Positions 1-12,705 of a stretch of 64,000 nt of DNA are shown here, piece after piece. Made by a program: the position numbers and the translations under genes. This DNA comes from Kingdonia uniflora (lineage: Eukaryota > Streptophyta > Magnoliopsida > Ranunculales > Circaeasteraceae): positions 620,001 to 684,000 of the forward strand of contig JACGCM010002776.1 of assembly GCA_014058105.1 (NCBI GenBank). Direction: 5' to 3'. The notes below the pieces were generated by a model, which saw nothing but the letters and a program-made list of their open reading frames with translations, did not search any database and was not told the DNA's origin. Numbering within the stretch: the first letter of the stretch is position 1; every line of letters starts with the position of its first letter.

Positions 1-66
1 CTGTGAGAAAGAAGACATTTCCACAATATCCTAAGGCATACATTTACTATACTACAAATTTCAAAC

Positions 67-1690
67 ATGGTCACTTCCAGACAACCAACAACCGAAATCC
101 AACTCGATCTTTTGGTTGAGCCGGAACAACTTACAAAGCTACGGGCGAATCTCCACGTCGAAACAGAGAAGCGCAATGAGCTTGAACGTCAGTTAACTCT
201 TGCCGAGAGCTCCGTAAGGAGCTCGAAGTCGAGCGACAAGCTCGTTTGACAACGTTCAAACGACATAAAGACCAGATGACAACCATGACAACCATGCAGA
301 CTGCCTTACAAGCTCTGGAAGACACTCAATAGGCTCCTCTAACAAGAGATCGCGATCAATTGCCAGAAACCTCCTGGGTTTTTGCGCAGGAAAGGTCGGG
401 ACCACGATGAGCCACCAGTAAAGCTATTTCTAGAAATATTCAGCACGAACCTCAGCCTTCCATTCATTTGGGTGGTGAAATTAAGTCTGAAATCAGCTGA
501 GGTCACCGATTTTCCAAACGTCAGGAGGAAGAGCAACGACCTCAACCTCGAATTCCAGCACGTGATCGTTTGAGTGAAGGTACCGGTACTCGTAATCCTC
601 AACCTCCTTGTCAAGCCACTCAGCCGTCACGTCAATATGTTACACAAGAACATATAGATCAACGTATCAAGGAGTTGATCGAAACACAAGTTCTGGGCAC
701 TACAGACGACCTTACCAAGTTACAAGGGAGTCCAATTGCCAAAGAACTAATCGATATGGAAATATCGAAAGGTTTCTATACTCCGAAAATTCTCAAATAC
801 AACCGTGATTCATTGGGGTTGCACTCCAATCTCAACTACATCCTCTGCCGTTTGTTCGCAACAAGTCTACAACAAGAACCGCTCCGGTGGTTCCACTCTT
901 TACCTGAAGATTTCATACACACATTCGACCATCTGCAGAAACAATTCATCAAGACGTATGCTCACAACAGAGATAAAGAGGAGAATTTATATTCTCTTAT
1001 CAGTCTTAAACAATCACACGGAGAGAAGCTCGAGGCTTTTGCGAAGAAGTTTTTGGAGCTCGCGCGTAAAGTAGATAACCTCGATTAGAAAACAGCTGTT
1101 ACTGCTTTCACCAACGCACTCCAGTTCGACTGCAAGGCCAAATAACACCTCTTCCTCAACAAACCTGCGACCTTCGAAGATATAATCACCAAGGTCAACG
1201 GTTATGTCGACCTGGAAAGGATGATGTCCGAAAGGCATAAATCTACTGAATCCATCCTAACCACGAAAGGTCCATCCACAGATCAAAACACTGAACCAAA
1301 GGAGGATCAGGGTGATCACTGGCAACCCTCGGAAAGGCGGTTCACTACCCAAACCGGTCTTCCCAAGGATAAATGTTCGAATCTCTATAATTTTTCCAAT
1401 CCTCTCCAAGGATAAGCTCTACTGTCCCTTTAAACTATTGGAGCCAATAGAAAACCGCCCGTACTGCATGCATTATAAGGTAAACTATCATTCTAGTGAC
1501 AACTGCTATGCTTTACAGAGGTTGTTGGAATTCATTTTTCAAGGAGGGACGGATGCTCAAATACATTATCGAACTGGAATCATATAAGGATGGCAGCTAT
1601 AAGAAGCAGCTTGAAGTCGTCCAGGTCGAAGATCAAGCTGAGGAGAAACATCTCTACCATATGCACCACAATAATATGATCGAAATCCAT
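67..1690 (+). pseudogene. Tat gag, broken
   Basis: An ATG at 67 opens a 60-residue N-terminal piece with a charged helical stretch (KLRANLHVETEKRNELERQL), followed by stops. The gag core is read from 570 to 1088 and shows the retrotransposon gag pattern RWFHSLPEDFIHTFDHLQKQ, then a stop at 1086-1088 and further pieces to about 1240. Near 1460-1530 there is a zinc-knuckle-like motif, C-x2-H-x5-H-x4-C (CMHYKVNYHSSDNC). At least three frame breaks separate these pieces. The product would have packaged element RNA into virus-like particles in the cytoplasm. Confidence 0.75.
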
Positions 1691-2290
1691 CAGATCACCA
1701 ACTCTTACCGCAGAAGACTCTCAGAATGCTGCGATCTCACACCTCAAGACAAAGAAGCCAAGCTTATGCCTGAGTCGAGTAATCGCCAGCTTGGGATCTC
1801 ATTCGAAGATTACAACATTAATCATGTAAAATTTCCACATCATGATACATTAGTCATAATGCTCACGATGATGAAGTTCGTTATGCACACAATGATGATA
1901 GATACTGGAAGTGGTATTGAGATTTTTTTTCAGGGCACTATCGACCAAATGTGATTTGCCGATCAAGTTATTCCAAGCGACACCGATATCAGTGGATTCA
2001 ATAGTTCTAAAGAAGAACGAGTAGGCAATATCATCTTACCTATTAGTGTAGGACCAGCCACCATCAACGTCATCTTCTACGTAATCAACGTTAAATCTCG
2101 TTTTCTCGGGATTATGGGCCGCTGCTGGATTCACAACATGGAAGCAATCGCTTCCACCTATCATCAAGCACTCCGTTTCAAACACAATGATGGTATCTAT
2201 GAAATCATGGGTAGTCAAAATCTTTCTCGAGCTTGCGAAAATACCGTTTCAACAATTCTAGATACCTTAGACAGATATGTTGCATAATAA
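1690..2290 (+). pseudogene. Tat aspartic protease, broken
   Basis: The active-site motif is visible at about 1892-1915 as MMIDTGSGIEIFF, the family form of D-T/S-G. The following FLGIMGRCWIHNMEAIAST (about 2100-2160) matches the second half of Tat proteases, where G-R-x-W-I/L is conserved. A stop at 1951-1953 interrupts the chain after TIDQM, and another at 2284-2286 ends it. The enzyme would cut the gag-pol polyprotein. Confidence 0.72.
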
Positions 2291-2429
2291 TTACAGAAAG
2301 CTAATCATCTTGATGATCAACCTTCAACAGAAGAGCCTACAAAATACGTGAACATTGATAGACCTAGCAGAGGTACTTTTATTGGTACCAAGCTGGTTCA
2401 ACACGATAAGGATGTTCTCATTTAGTTCT

Positions 2430-3330
2430 CACGACTAAATCGAGACATTTTTGCGTGGACTTTCGAAGAGATACCTGGGGTCGATCCGGCTAAGGCATGT
2501 CACAAATTGACCATCAACATCAGCGCCACGGCGGTCAAACAGAAACAACGACGACTATCACCTCGACTTCGAGATGAAGTTAACATAGAGATTGAGAAAT
2601 TGATCAAAGTGGGATTCATTCAAAAAGCTAAATATCCAGATTGGATATCCAACATCGTCGCTGTCCCAAAAAAGAATGGAAAAGTTTGAGTTTTTGTAGA
2701 TTTCATAGATCTAAACAAACACACTTCAAATGGCAGTTTCCCTTTCCCCAATATTTATCAAATCCTTGATTCCACAGCAGGTCACAAACTCCTATCTATG
2801 ATGGACGCTGCTTCTTGATACAATCAGATTCCACTCTTGGAAGAAGATTAAGAAAAGACCAATTTCATCACTGAAAGAGGACTTTACTGCAAAGTCATGT
2901 ATGCCCTTCGGACTCAAAAACGCAGGCGCGACTTATCAACGGTTGATGACTACTATGTTCAAAGCGCATCTTGAGAAAGTCGTGGAAGTCTACATTGACG
3001 ACCTCTTGTGCAAGAGCATACAGTCAGTCAACCACATTACAGATCTCAACACAATATTCAACATTCTTCAATCTTACAGTCAGTACATTCAGGCCGATTC
3101 CTCGGCCATCTCATCAGTAAGAAAGGGATTGAGACCGATCCCGATCAAATTCAGGCTCTCCTCAACATGCCATCTCCAAAGATGACGAAAGACGTACAAA
3201 AACTTGTCGGCAAGATTGCCGCTATCAACCGATTCATTTCAAAATCTTCAAGTCGCTGTCGTTGGCTGTTCCTACTACTTCGCAGTTGTACCAAACGAGG
3301 AAAAGTTCAGCCAAATGCAAAGGTTTAATA
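2430..3330 (+). pseudogene. Tat reverse transcriptase, broken
   Basis: RT motifs are readable in order. The block from 2507 ends in WISNIVAVPKKNGKV and is cut by a stop at 2687-2689. VFVDFIDLNKH follows, then the LSMMDAAS-YNQIPL block with another stop, then AFGLKNAGATYQRL from 2907. The catalytic YIDD box at about 2990-3003 is intact. Stops and a frame change after 3100 kill the frame. RT would copy element RNA to DNA. Confidence 0.85.
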
Positions 3331-3349
3331 GACATCAGAATGTGAGACA

Positions 3350-3835
3350 GCTTTTCAGGATCTCAAAATCTATTTGGGGATGTCTCCCATAATGAACACC
3401 CCAATAGATAATGAGGAACTGATCATCTACCTAGCAGTTACAGATACTTCAACCAGCTCGGTTCTTATTCGACTTGATGGGAAAATTGAGAAGCCAGGCT
3501 ACTTCATTAGCAAATCCCTCACTCCAGCGGAAACGAGGTATTATAAAATCGAGAAACTCCTAACTCTTGTTTACACCTCACAGAAACTTAAGCACTACTT
3601 CCAAGCTCATTTAGTCAAAGTCATGACAAACTACCCACTTTGGGAAGTTTTGTCCAAGAAAAAAAAATCAAGGAAAGTGCAACAATGGCCAGTCAGTTTG
3701 GGAGAACATGATATCAAGTTCGAGCAACGTCATTCCGAAAAGGGTCAGGCCGTTGCTCATTTTCTTGCAGATTTCCAGTGGAAGGTCCCGAGTGGGAGGA
3801 GCACAATCCTGACCTTACAGAAGAAATTATAAAAG
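3350..3835 (+). pseudogene. Tat RNase H (first copy)
   Basis: The 152-residue frame from 3374 carries the thumb and RNase H region of Ty3/gypsy pol: ELIIYLAVTDTSTSSVLIR, the PGYFISKSLTPAETRYYKIE block, then KLKHYFQAHLVKVMTNYPL and a C-terminal AVAHFLADFQ. This matches the usual order after RT. The frame stops at 3832, just before a second RNase H-like domain. Confidence 0.8.
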
Positions 3836-3874
3836 ATCCACCCGCCAAAACATTTGACGAGCGAGCTGAATAGA

Positions 3875-4294
3875 TTACAAGGAAAGGGTGGAGACTTCTT
3901 ACAGATGGATCAGCAGGACCCGCATGGTCAGGAATTGGAATCTTGTTGATTACCCCTTCCAACGACGACAAAATTGAGAAATCAATCCGCTTGGATTTTG
4001 AAGCCTCCAACAATGTCACCGAATACGAAACTCTCATTCATGGACTCGACCTCGCACTTGAGCTCGGCATCCCAGAACTCTCAGTTTACACAGATTCACT
4101 TCTCATCGTCTACCATTACTCTGAGCAATACAAGAAGAATGACAAGATGATCGAATACACAGCCCTCGTTGCAGATAGGATGAGCAAGTTCGCGCAAGCA
4201 ACTCTCGATTATCTTCCTCGAGGTGAAAATAAATACGCCGATTCCTTGGCTTATCTAGCTGGGGTCTTGGGAACAGAAGCTCGATATCTCTAGA
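3875..4294 (+). pseudogene. Second, archaeal-type RNase H (aRNH) of Tat lineage
   Basis: A second RNase H fold follows the first. It reads WRLLTDGSAGPAWSGIGI (catalytic Asp in TDGS), then ASNNVTEYETLIHGLDLALE (Glu), then ELSVYTDSLLIVYHYSEQY (Asp), and ends ENKYADSLAYLAGV (Asp). The catalytic acids are all present. A stop at about 3870 precedes the domain. An added aRNH of this type is diagnostic of Tat elements, so this stretch is the main basis for the lineage call. Confidence 0.82.
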
Positions 4295-4559
4295 TTTAAG
4301 TAATATCAACCCCCAGTATTGATCGCATTTCTGTATGCACGATCAACACTGGGGGCGATAAAGGGGAAGACGACGATTGGCGAAAACCCTTCCTTGCCTA
4401 CCTTGGCATCAACAACGAATGCAAAAGACCCCTTTCAGTAGATCTAAAAGAGAGCAGATCTAAAAGAGCGCCGACAGCTGATCGACAACTCAAAGCGTTA
4501 CACAAATTAAAATAGTTTTTTATATCGCCGTTCAGTCACGGGGCCTTACCAAAAATGCC

Positions 4560-5640
4560 TCTCCAGAAAGAAAGCGGACGAGATGCTCCGTGATTTACAT
4601 GCAAGGACTTGTGGATCCCACGCCGCAGGTCGATCACTCGCAAACAGAGCCATTACATAAGGAATATTCTGGCCAAGCATGCGCAAGCAAACAAAAGAGT
4701 ACTCACGCAAATGTGATACATGTCAATGACATGGATAAATAATACGCGTCCCTGCGCTCGAACTATATGCAAGCAAGGTGTTTTAGCCATTCAAAAGATG
4801 GGCGCTCGATTTTGTTGGTGAATTCCCTAATTCTTCAGGTAACCGCCGATACCTACTCATAGCTACAAATTATTTTTCAAAATGGGTAGAGGCAGTTCCA
4901 CTTTGTCGAACCAGAGAAGAAAAGGTAATCTCTTTTATCTGGGAACACATCATTACTCGGTTTGAATGCCCCCACCTAATTCGTATCGATAATGGGCCAC
5001 AATTCGTTGGAGAAAAAGTCGTAGCTTTCCTCAACAAACACAATATCATCCACTCACCATCCAACCCCTACTATCCTCAAGGCAATGGCCAAGCCAAAAT
5101 CACCAACAAAACCATCGTGGATGGACTCAAAAAAATGCTTCACTTACAGAAAAAAAGGGAACTGGGTACGAGAACTTCCTCATGTCTTATGGGCGTATCG
5201 TACTACTCCACGTCAATCAACCGGCTGTACCCTATTCCTCCTTGCCTATGGGACCGAAGCCGTCATTCCAACAAAATACCATCATCTAGTTAGAGATCAC
5301 GAGCTAACTTACGAACAAAATGAGTTTGAATTGGCCTGCAACCTCAATTGGATCGATGAGACTAGGGAACGCGTTATTGCCAACCTAGGTCAAAATCACC
5401 ATATGCTGGCCAGTTTGTATAACAGACGAGTCAGAAACCGTACTTTTCAAATCGATGATCTCGTCCTCTGGGAAATTCCTCAATACAGAAAAAAGCCTCA
5501 TGCCGGGAAATTAACAGAAAATTGGGAGGGTCCATTCCTTATCACAGGTCTCACTGGCCTGGGATCATATTACCTCATGACCGAAGAAAGAGTTCATATC
5601 TCAATCCTTGGAACACTAGGCGACTGAAACGGTACAATCG
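4560..5640 (+). pseudogene. Tat integrase, broken; catalytic Glu changed to Lys
   Basis: The zinc-binding region near 4590-4720 keeps His and Cys positions (LHARTCGSHAAGRS, CDTCQ). The DDE core starts at ALDFVGEFPNSSGNRRYLL (about 4805), continues with LIRIDNGPQFVGE (4978-5010), and reaches the third acid position at 5096-5098. There the family reads NGQAE but this copy reads NGQAK. The C-terminal part is read from 5085 in another frame, to a stop at 5627. Non-coding sequence follows to the tandem array. Confidence 0.82.
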
Positions 5641-5767
5641 TTAAGTCCCTCACTACTCCATTTTAAATTTTCGCTTTTTCTATTCCAAAAGTGAGATTTT
5701 CATCTCCGTCCAATGTACATCCTATTCTATTCAATGAAAACTTCCAAGTTTTTTGCCACACAACTCT

Positions 5768-6458
5768 CTACTTACGTAGACAATACATCGATTAAAGTAA
5801 AGGTAATACTAGCTTTCAATCAACCTCTATTCCGGTTAAAGCAAGGATAACAACACTAGCTTTGATCGACTCTATACATATTCTGCGATTAAAACGAAGG
5901 TAATACTAGTTTTCAATCAAAGAACCCTACCAGACATAAGATAAAGCAAAGGTAAAACTAGCTTTCATCTCTTTCAATGTGGCTGCAACATTATACTCCG
6001 CGATTAAAACTAAGGTAAAACTAGTTTTCAATCAAGGAACTCTACCATACATAAGATAAAGCAAATGTCAAACTAGCTTTCATCTCTCCCAATATGGCTG
6101 CGACATTATACTCCCCGATTAAAACAAAAGTAATACTAGTTTTCAATCAAGGAACTCTACCAGACATAAAATAAAGTAAATGTCAAACTAGCTTTCATCT
6201 CTTTCAATATGGCTGCGACATTATACTCAGCGATTAAAACAAAGGTAGTACTAGTTTTCAATCAAGGAACTCTACCAGACATAAGATAAAGCAAAAGTAA
6301 AACTAGCTTTCATCTCACTCAATATGGATACGATATTCATACTCTGCGATTAAAACGAAGGTAATACTAGTTTTTAATCAAAGAACTCTACTAGACATAA
6401 GATAAAACAAAGGTAAAACTAGCTTTCATCTCTCAATATGTCTGCGACAGTTTCAGGT
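5768..6458. repeat. 115-bp tandem array in the 3' region of the Tat element
   Basis: About six copies of a unit of 115 bp. The landmark GCGATTAAAAC (or variant) recurs at 5885, 6000, 6115, 6230 and 6346, a spacing of 115, 115, 115 and 116. Each unit holds two related halves, ACTAGTTTTCAATCAA and ACTAGCTTTCATCTC. The first copy (5768-5884) is the most diverged. Tandem repeats at this site are known in Retand-type elements. Confidence 0.9.
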
Positions 6459-6487
6459 TACATTTACAACAACTACAAAGAATTTTT

Positions 6488-7860
6488 TTATGTTGTTGGG
6501 AGGTCAACTACGCTTTCCCCTACAACATGAGGACGATCAGCCATAAACTTTCGAGCTCGAGCAGCCACAATGACCTTGCCTTGCTCTACCAATTCAGCAG
6601 GTCGAGAACCTAACTCCGTTTCCATAGAGTTCATACAGTTTTCTCGATCTACTACACCTTTACAAATGCATCCTCTACCCGACAAACAGTCGTGCAAGGT
6701 ATTCCTCTCTAACTCGAGCCTTCTAATTTCCTTAACAAAATAAGCAATCACTGCCATTAACATCTTTGAGCGCAATGCCTCTGGCACGACCATCTTAGAA
6801 AAATTCTCTCTTGCCATTTTAAGGCGCTCTTTCAACCTATTATTCCGTGCTTGCCATTCCATATGAATATCTGTGCTGGACATAAATTCGATGTTCTCCT
6901 TTGCCTTATCAGCTTTAGTTGATTCAGCCTGATTAATCGCCCTCAGTTCTGCCACCTGAGCACGAAGTTCCTCAAGCTCCCTGTTTAAATCTTCCCCAGC
7001 CGGAGATTTCTTTAATAGTTTGCCTTTCTTCTTTATCAAAATCTTTTTATCTTTGATAACCCGCTTTAATTCTTGTTCCCTGGCAAGAGCAGCATCCAAC
7101 TTTGGCACTCTCTTAATCCTTCATTCATTTTTTGCACATGACCTTGAGTTCGAGCTACATTTCCCTCCAGCTCTCTTATTCGAGCTGATAGGCTAACTAC
7201 ATCCCCTTGAACAAGGGAGACCTTGACGTCACTTTTATTCTTCCTCGAGCGCTCTTCAGCCTCGACGTTTTTGGCACGCGAATTGGCCTGAGCCAAATCG
7301 GTCTTCAATTGTGCCACCCTCTCATTCAACTCATCACACTTCCTTTACACCATCCAAAACTTTATATTTTTAACAGGTAAAGTTGTAGTCAATTGCTCAA
7401 CCGCAACTTTAGAGGTAGATAGGTCATCTCGAGCTTTCTTCAGCTCGCTATCTTTCTCAACCATTTTCTTCTTCAATCGCGCCAACTCGCTTCTGGTACT
7501 TACTAGATCAGCTCGAGTCTGCTCCTGATCATTCGTTTTGCTGATCATTTGCTTCTTCAAACTGGCCACAGAACGGCATAACCCTTCCTCTGACTTTTCT
7601 AAAGCCTATATACGGTATCGAGCTATGTCAGCATCCCTACTCTTTACCATCAGCGCATCATTATGGCTTTTGAGCTTCGCTGCCCTTTCTTTCATCTCTG
7701 CGAGCTCTTTTTGCCCTTTACTAATTTCAGCATCTTTCTCCTTGATCTTTCGAGTGAGGTCGTCAGCGGTTTGAGTTGCCTCAACAAACTTGAAGTGTAT
7801 CTTTACATGTTGATCTTCTCTATCTTCATTTGCCTCTCATTCTATCAAACTCCGCCGCAA
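6488..7860 (-). pseudogene. Antisense coiled-coil reading frame of the Tat element
   Basis: Read on -, pieces 7774-7600, 7569-7345, 7329-7066 and 7108-6488 belong to one chain split by a stop and frameshifts. It is very rich in K, E, L, A and R in heptad-like spacing, as in ELARLKKKMVEKDSELKKAR, so a long coiled coil is expected. The C-terminal 206-residue piece keeps a compact region with the cysteines of DCLSGRGCICKG and ends VVGESVVDLPTT. The frame lies antisense to gag-pol, between the tandem array and the next antisense frame. Antisense frames here are reported for Tat/Retand elements. The function is not known. Confidence 0.6.
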
Positions 7861-8487
7861 ATTCTTGGTTACATTGGCGTATCTTATCTTCACTCAAGCG
7901 AGCTGACTCCAATTTTACCTACACATCACAGATACAATATATCAAGTTCGATTCAGGACACTCACTCAATACATACATTGCTTTTCTAATGAAATTTATA
8001 TTTTTTTTTTGACATCTACTGTGTGAAACTACTTCTAAACTTAAGGTCGAAGTACAATCTCAGTTGGATGAACAATAACATATACTTCCAATTCCAAGGT
8101 ACACATTCTCTATATTCTAATTTTTCAATACTTTGATAATTTCTATACACCATTGAGTGCCATTGCCCATAAACTGATAACAGATTTTTGGTCTGTCTCT
8201 ACACTCTAATTTTTACTTTGTAGCTCTAGACTAATGAAGCATACAAGTCAAATATTTCTTGCACTTTTATAACCTGTAGTTTCGCTTGCGAAGACAACAG
8301 GGACGCAGAGGCGTCTTTCTCCTTAGCAAGCTCATTCTCTCTAAATCTTTTATTCTGAGGCGCATTTCCTTAAGTTCTTACAACAAGGTTTACAAAAACA
8401 TCTTAGTCTACAAAATTCTATCCAACAAACAATATTCTATCGGATTACAACATTCTAAACCATTCATACAATCACAGAGTTAACAAT
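7861..8487. other. Non-coding spacer between antisense frames
   Basis: An AT-rich stretch without a convincing frame. Short frames on + are chance readings. It may be intron or untranslated sequence of the antisense unit. Confidence 0.4.
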
Positions 8488-10350
8488 CTACTCTACCTTC
8501 TCGTTCTTTTCCTCTGGACCCTCATTGTCATCCCCTTGGTTGTCTCGCACCGTTTGGGGAGAGACACCATCCAACCCGTCCACAACTCCAACAACATCTT
8601 CCGCCTCATCATCTTCCTCCTCCTCAACATAGGTGTCCGCTATAATGTCGTTCAACTTAGCTTTGGAATACCCCATTTTTAGGAGGTGACGCCCGAGTCT
8701 ATCACTTTGGATTACCACCTCCTCCACATTCCTTCCCGCTTCCCCTGATAAATCGTTGATCTTCACCTCTTGCAAAGCCTTCAGGACCTCCAGTTGCTTC
8801 CCCTCCTTTGCCAAGTCAGCTTTCAGTCGAACTACCTTCTTCTCGAGCTCGACCTTCCCCTTCTTAAGCTCAGCTTTCTCCTCCTCCACTCCAAGACAGA
8901 TCCCCTTCATCAAACGAGCTGCCTACAAAAACAAACAACATCGACCTCACTGATTAGCTCGAATCACCATACAAAATTCATCATATATTCAAACCAATAA
9001 CTTACCATTTTGCTCATCTCCTCCCCATTGCGAGCTGCAAGCCTCGCTCTTTCCTCTACCTCTTTCAACTCGTCATCTATAACAGGTTAATATTTTACGA
9101 CCTTCGCCCCTATCAATTCAGAAGGCTCAACCCTCATCTTTTTCGCCCCTCCTTCAACCTCATAACTTCCTGTAGTTCCAGAGGTCGAACCACGCTTCAG
9201 CATCTTCTTCTTTGGAAATGCTTGAGCTAACTTGCTTGACGTAGTAGACTCGGGCACATCCGCGAAGTCCACTCCAGAGGCCTTGGGCAAGATCACTCGC
9301 CTCTCCCCATCAGCTCTCCTCTTCTTGTTGCCACCAACGCTGTCATTAGCCTCGTTGTTTGGGATTTTTGAACTTTCTCGGACCGGCTGTTAGCACGTTT
9401 CTTTATGTTATTGTCGAGTTCTTTCAGCACAGCCTCGAGCTCGGTCCCTTCCTGAGCAACAATGTCTAACAAGGACTTCTTCCTCTTCACCTTCGACGAA
9501 GGACCCTTTAAAATTCAATACATTATCATAAACAACGCTACATTCCATTTCAACATTTTAAAAACTATTCATTATAAATTGTTACTTTGTTTCATAGTTC
9601 TACACAGAAGTTCCATGGGTTCTTCATTATCTCTCTGAAGGCAGTCACCCTTCACCCATATTACGTTATCGTTCCATATTCGACCTTTTGAATTCAGATC
9701 GAAGAAACGAGGTCGAGTCGAGCTCACAAAAAAAAATATTCCCCTCTACTTGCAAAAAAGTTTTTTAGCCCATAAAACTGTAAGACATCCTCATGAGATA
9801 TCCTCCTCTCAATCTCACCCTCCTCCCACAACTTATTCAAAAATTCACAAATGTTTATTACCTCCCACTTGTTCCCGTTTAACTAAACAGGACATGCCCC
9901 AATAATATTCATAATCCCTTTCGCAAGATTGCTAAGGGGCAGACTCAACCGGTACTCCAACTGAGACAGGTAACACAAAAAACACTCTTCCAAGTTACCT
10001 TGGACATTTACATCATAATACTCCAAAGAGATCGATTCGTCTAAACCCCTATCTCGTTTCTCATTTTCAAAATCAGCCAACAGAAAAAGGTGTTCCTCCC
10101 CAGATCCTACAATATAACTCCTAAAATGCCTACCGACATGTTCTACAAAATTACTCTATCTTCCCCCTACAGAAGCTTTAGCTTAACAAAACTCTCTAAA
10201 CACATCAGAATTTAGAGGATATGATACCAATTTTCCAGGGAAATCTGGAAATTGAACAACTCCTACTTCTTCCTCCCTATCAGATATTACATTCTCAGAC
10301 TCTGTCGGTCAACCAGAGGTCGACGCTTCATTAACAGGTGAAGTCTTCAT
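8488..10350 (-). pseudogene. Antisense multi-exon ORF (aORF) of the Tat element
   Basis: A plausible start is the ATG at 10350 (MKTSPVNEASTSG, then a stop). The globular part is read on - from about 10150 to 9690. It contains SISLEYYDVNVQGNLEECFL, LSNLAKGIMNIIGACPV, the block NKWEVINICEFLNKLWEEGE and FFDLNSKGRIWNDNVIWVKG. Lysine-rich pieces follow at 9490-9293 and 9296-9087. After a likely intron comes a C-terminal coiled coil (8913-8488), with a long acidic stretch VEEEEDDEAEDVVG. Several stops break it. I recognise it as the uncharacterised antisense protein of Tat-type elements; no enzymatic motif is seen. Confidence 0.55.
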
Positions 10351-11477
10351 ATCAACTACAACTCTACAGATAAGGGTTTGATCCTATACAACACTCATCA
10401 CGTTCGACCTACATACAGGTCTAGGTATCCATCATTATCTTTTACATATACATCATCCACATACAGATATCTTTCATATCTCATTTTTTACAAATATGTC
10501 AAGCAGATTTTTTATAGATTGCCGTAAATAGTAATTCTTTAGATTTGTATATAAAAAAAATAGATTTTCAAAAGAAACAACATTCAAAGTATCACAAATC
10601 TCTGCTAACCTTCTATATCGGAATGTGAATTTGACGCAGCCCCAAATCCTTCCCTCACAACGCTGCTGTATAACCACCTTCGTGACTCAGTCTCTCCAAC
10701 TCTTTCTCGTTTTGACTGTTGATCACACGATTAATTTCTCACAAAATTCTCTGCTATTTTTTATCTTTCCTCTCTCACTGCTCTTCAAGTTCTCAGAAGT
10801 TGATAAATGTTTGAATGACGAAGAGGAAGCATTATTTATATTTTTTCTCTCTAACTGCTGGCAGTTATTGGGCCTCGCACGAGCCGTCCTTGGTTTTAGA
10901 ACCGAGGCATCCCTTCCACAATTAATGTCAGACGTCTTGTACCTTTTCGGTGAAAACTCCTTCCAATCATTGCTCCTTGCCCAATATTTTAATATATTCT
11001 TATTCCTCTTTTCCAAATCTCTCTCTGACCTCCTCACACTCATGATGAATCAACACTTACACATAATCAAACTTTCCCTGCTTTTGCACAAGAGACAATC
11101 AAAAGCTACCTGCTTTTTCTATTTTTTGTTTTTTCTACTTTTTGAAGTGTTGACATCATTTCCAGAGCTCTCAAAATTTTAAAAATATTCAAATTTATTT
11201 TTTACAACAGTCACAAACAGCATTCGCAACAATAGAGGACATATTCAAACTTTATTCTCATTTCATTTATTTGGCTATTATTCGAACTCATATAATTATA
11301 TATAATTATACCGCCCCTATTTTTATTCATTTCATTCTCATTACACTCTCATCAGAATTCACTCCCTCAAATATAATTACACCTAAAACATCCTGGTGTC
11401 CTGGGGAACCACATCCGATCAGTTCGCCTCCAACAATCCTCACATCTTCCAATTCAATCTCTTCTTAGCAATCAGTC
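10351..11477. other. Spacer in the antisense part of the Tat element, weak 106-residue frame
   Basis: Mostly AT-rich, with no recognised domain. A basic, serine-rich 106-residue frame lies on - at 11043-10723 (start MSVRRSERDLEKRNKNILKY). It could be a further exon of the antisense unit. The 185-residue + frame at 10625-11182 is its antisense shadow and is phenylalanine/leucine-rich. Confidence 0.3.
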
Positions 11478-11690
11478 TCATAATATTTTTTCGAGCTGCA
11501 TAACATCTTTTCGAGTTGCAGGCTCCACTATCACTTCCCGAAACAGTTCCTCATAGAAGCGACGTTCGTACTCAAGTTCCCTACCCATCCGATCTAAACC
11601 TTCAAATTGACACTCCCTCACTGGCAGTTCAGCATCATAGTCCAACAAGCCAAAAATCTGCTCCCGCACTTCAGCTATTTTTATCGCCAA
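11478..11690 (-). CDS. Small acidic protein antisense in the Tat element (70 aa)
   Basis: The frame runs without a break from an ATG at 11690. It is strongly charged and helical (RMGRELEYERRFYEELFREV). The order FG, LP, RE, F-E, F-Y and V-I (in IFGLLDYDAELPVREC and the following helix) resembles the small ORF in the neighbouring Mutator-like element (21823-22053) and, more weakly, the frame at 12706-13020. I do not recognise the family. It may be an exon rather than a whole gene. Confidence 0.35.
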   Translation of the reverse strand: MAIKIAEVREQIFGLLDYDAELPVRECQFEGLDRMGRELEYERRFYEELFREVIVEPATRKDVMQLEKIL

Positions 11691-12705
11691 CCGTCCCTTA
11701 GCGGCATAGCGAATTCTCTTTCAAATCGAGTTCACACCATTTCTAATTTCTTCCACCTGCTGAAAGGTTCGTTTCCACCTATTTTATGCAGTTTTCACCA
11801 TATCCCCCACAATCCGTGATTGTATCCAGTTCTTTCGTAACAGAAAACCCTAGTATCCTGAGAAAAATTATTTAAACATATCTTTCCACATCGATCTCGA
11901 AGAATTCAACCTATTCTCTTTCGAGCTTATTCTTTCCAAATCCAGTATTTCGGAACAACCTCTCTGAGCTCGAATTTCCCATTATTAAATCCCAAACTTT
12001 TTCAGTTATCTCTCTCCTCCATAATTCTCAGTCACTCAGTTCGAAAATAAATCCGTACACATATTTCATGTTACAAACATAGTTTTACAACTCGATTACT
12101 ATAAACATATTGTAAAATTCTAATCTCATTACATTTCATCATCTATTCGTGAATCATCGGATTATTCATAGCTCAATTTCAAGAGTTATTCTAGATATAC
12201 ACAGAGTTTGGATAACAAATTTTATTAAGCTCGAATATAAATTACAGGTACTTTACAGATAACAAGTCTTTTAAATACTCCAAAGTCAGGTACTTTACAG
12301 ATAACAAGTTTTTCAAGTGCTTTGCAATTGACAAGTCTTTCAGGCACTCCAAAACAACAAATCCTTCAGTTCATCTGACTTCAGTGATGTTTCACTCCAA
12401 GAGTCTTCTGACGTAAAGCAGGCATTGGAAAACACTGAAAATCGTCCTTCCCATGAGTTTAGTCGAAGTCTAGACATGGAGTCGGGCTTCAAATAGAAAC
12501 TATGGAAGATAGGAAATCCGTGCTTGAACCAACTCTTTAAACAGAAGGTCGTCTTAGAGCCAAGAAACGATAGAAGTGCAGAAGCAGACTTCAATTCTCC
12601 ATCTCCCTTCTCCACTACCACCGTCACCTCCTCTATAACCACCACCTCCGCAGAGTTGGTAGAGATGAAGAGGGCCGACGTTAGAATTCAATCCTGCGTA
12701 AGATA
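11691..12705. other. Non-coding Tat sequence with a short tandem repeat
   Basis: No convincing gene. At 12245-12355 the phrase GGTACTTTACAGATAACAAG occurs twice about 49 bp apart, with a third, diverged copy. The 101-residue frame on - at 12645-12340 has no recognisable feature. Confidence 0.4.

Noticed and set aside
10625..11182. 185-residue + frame, Phe/Leu-rich
   Set aside because: It is antisense to a basic frame in the Tat element and has no recognisable domain.
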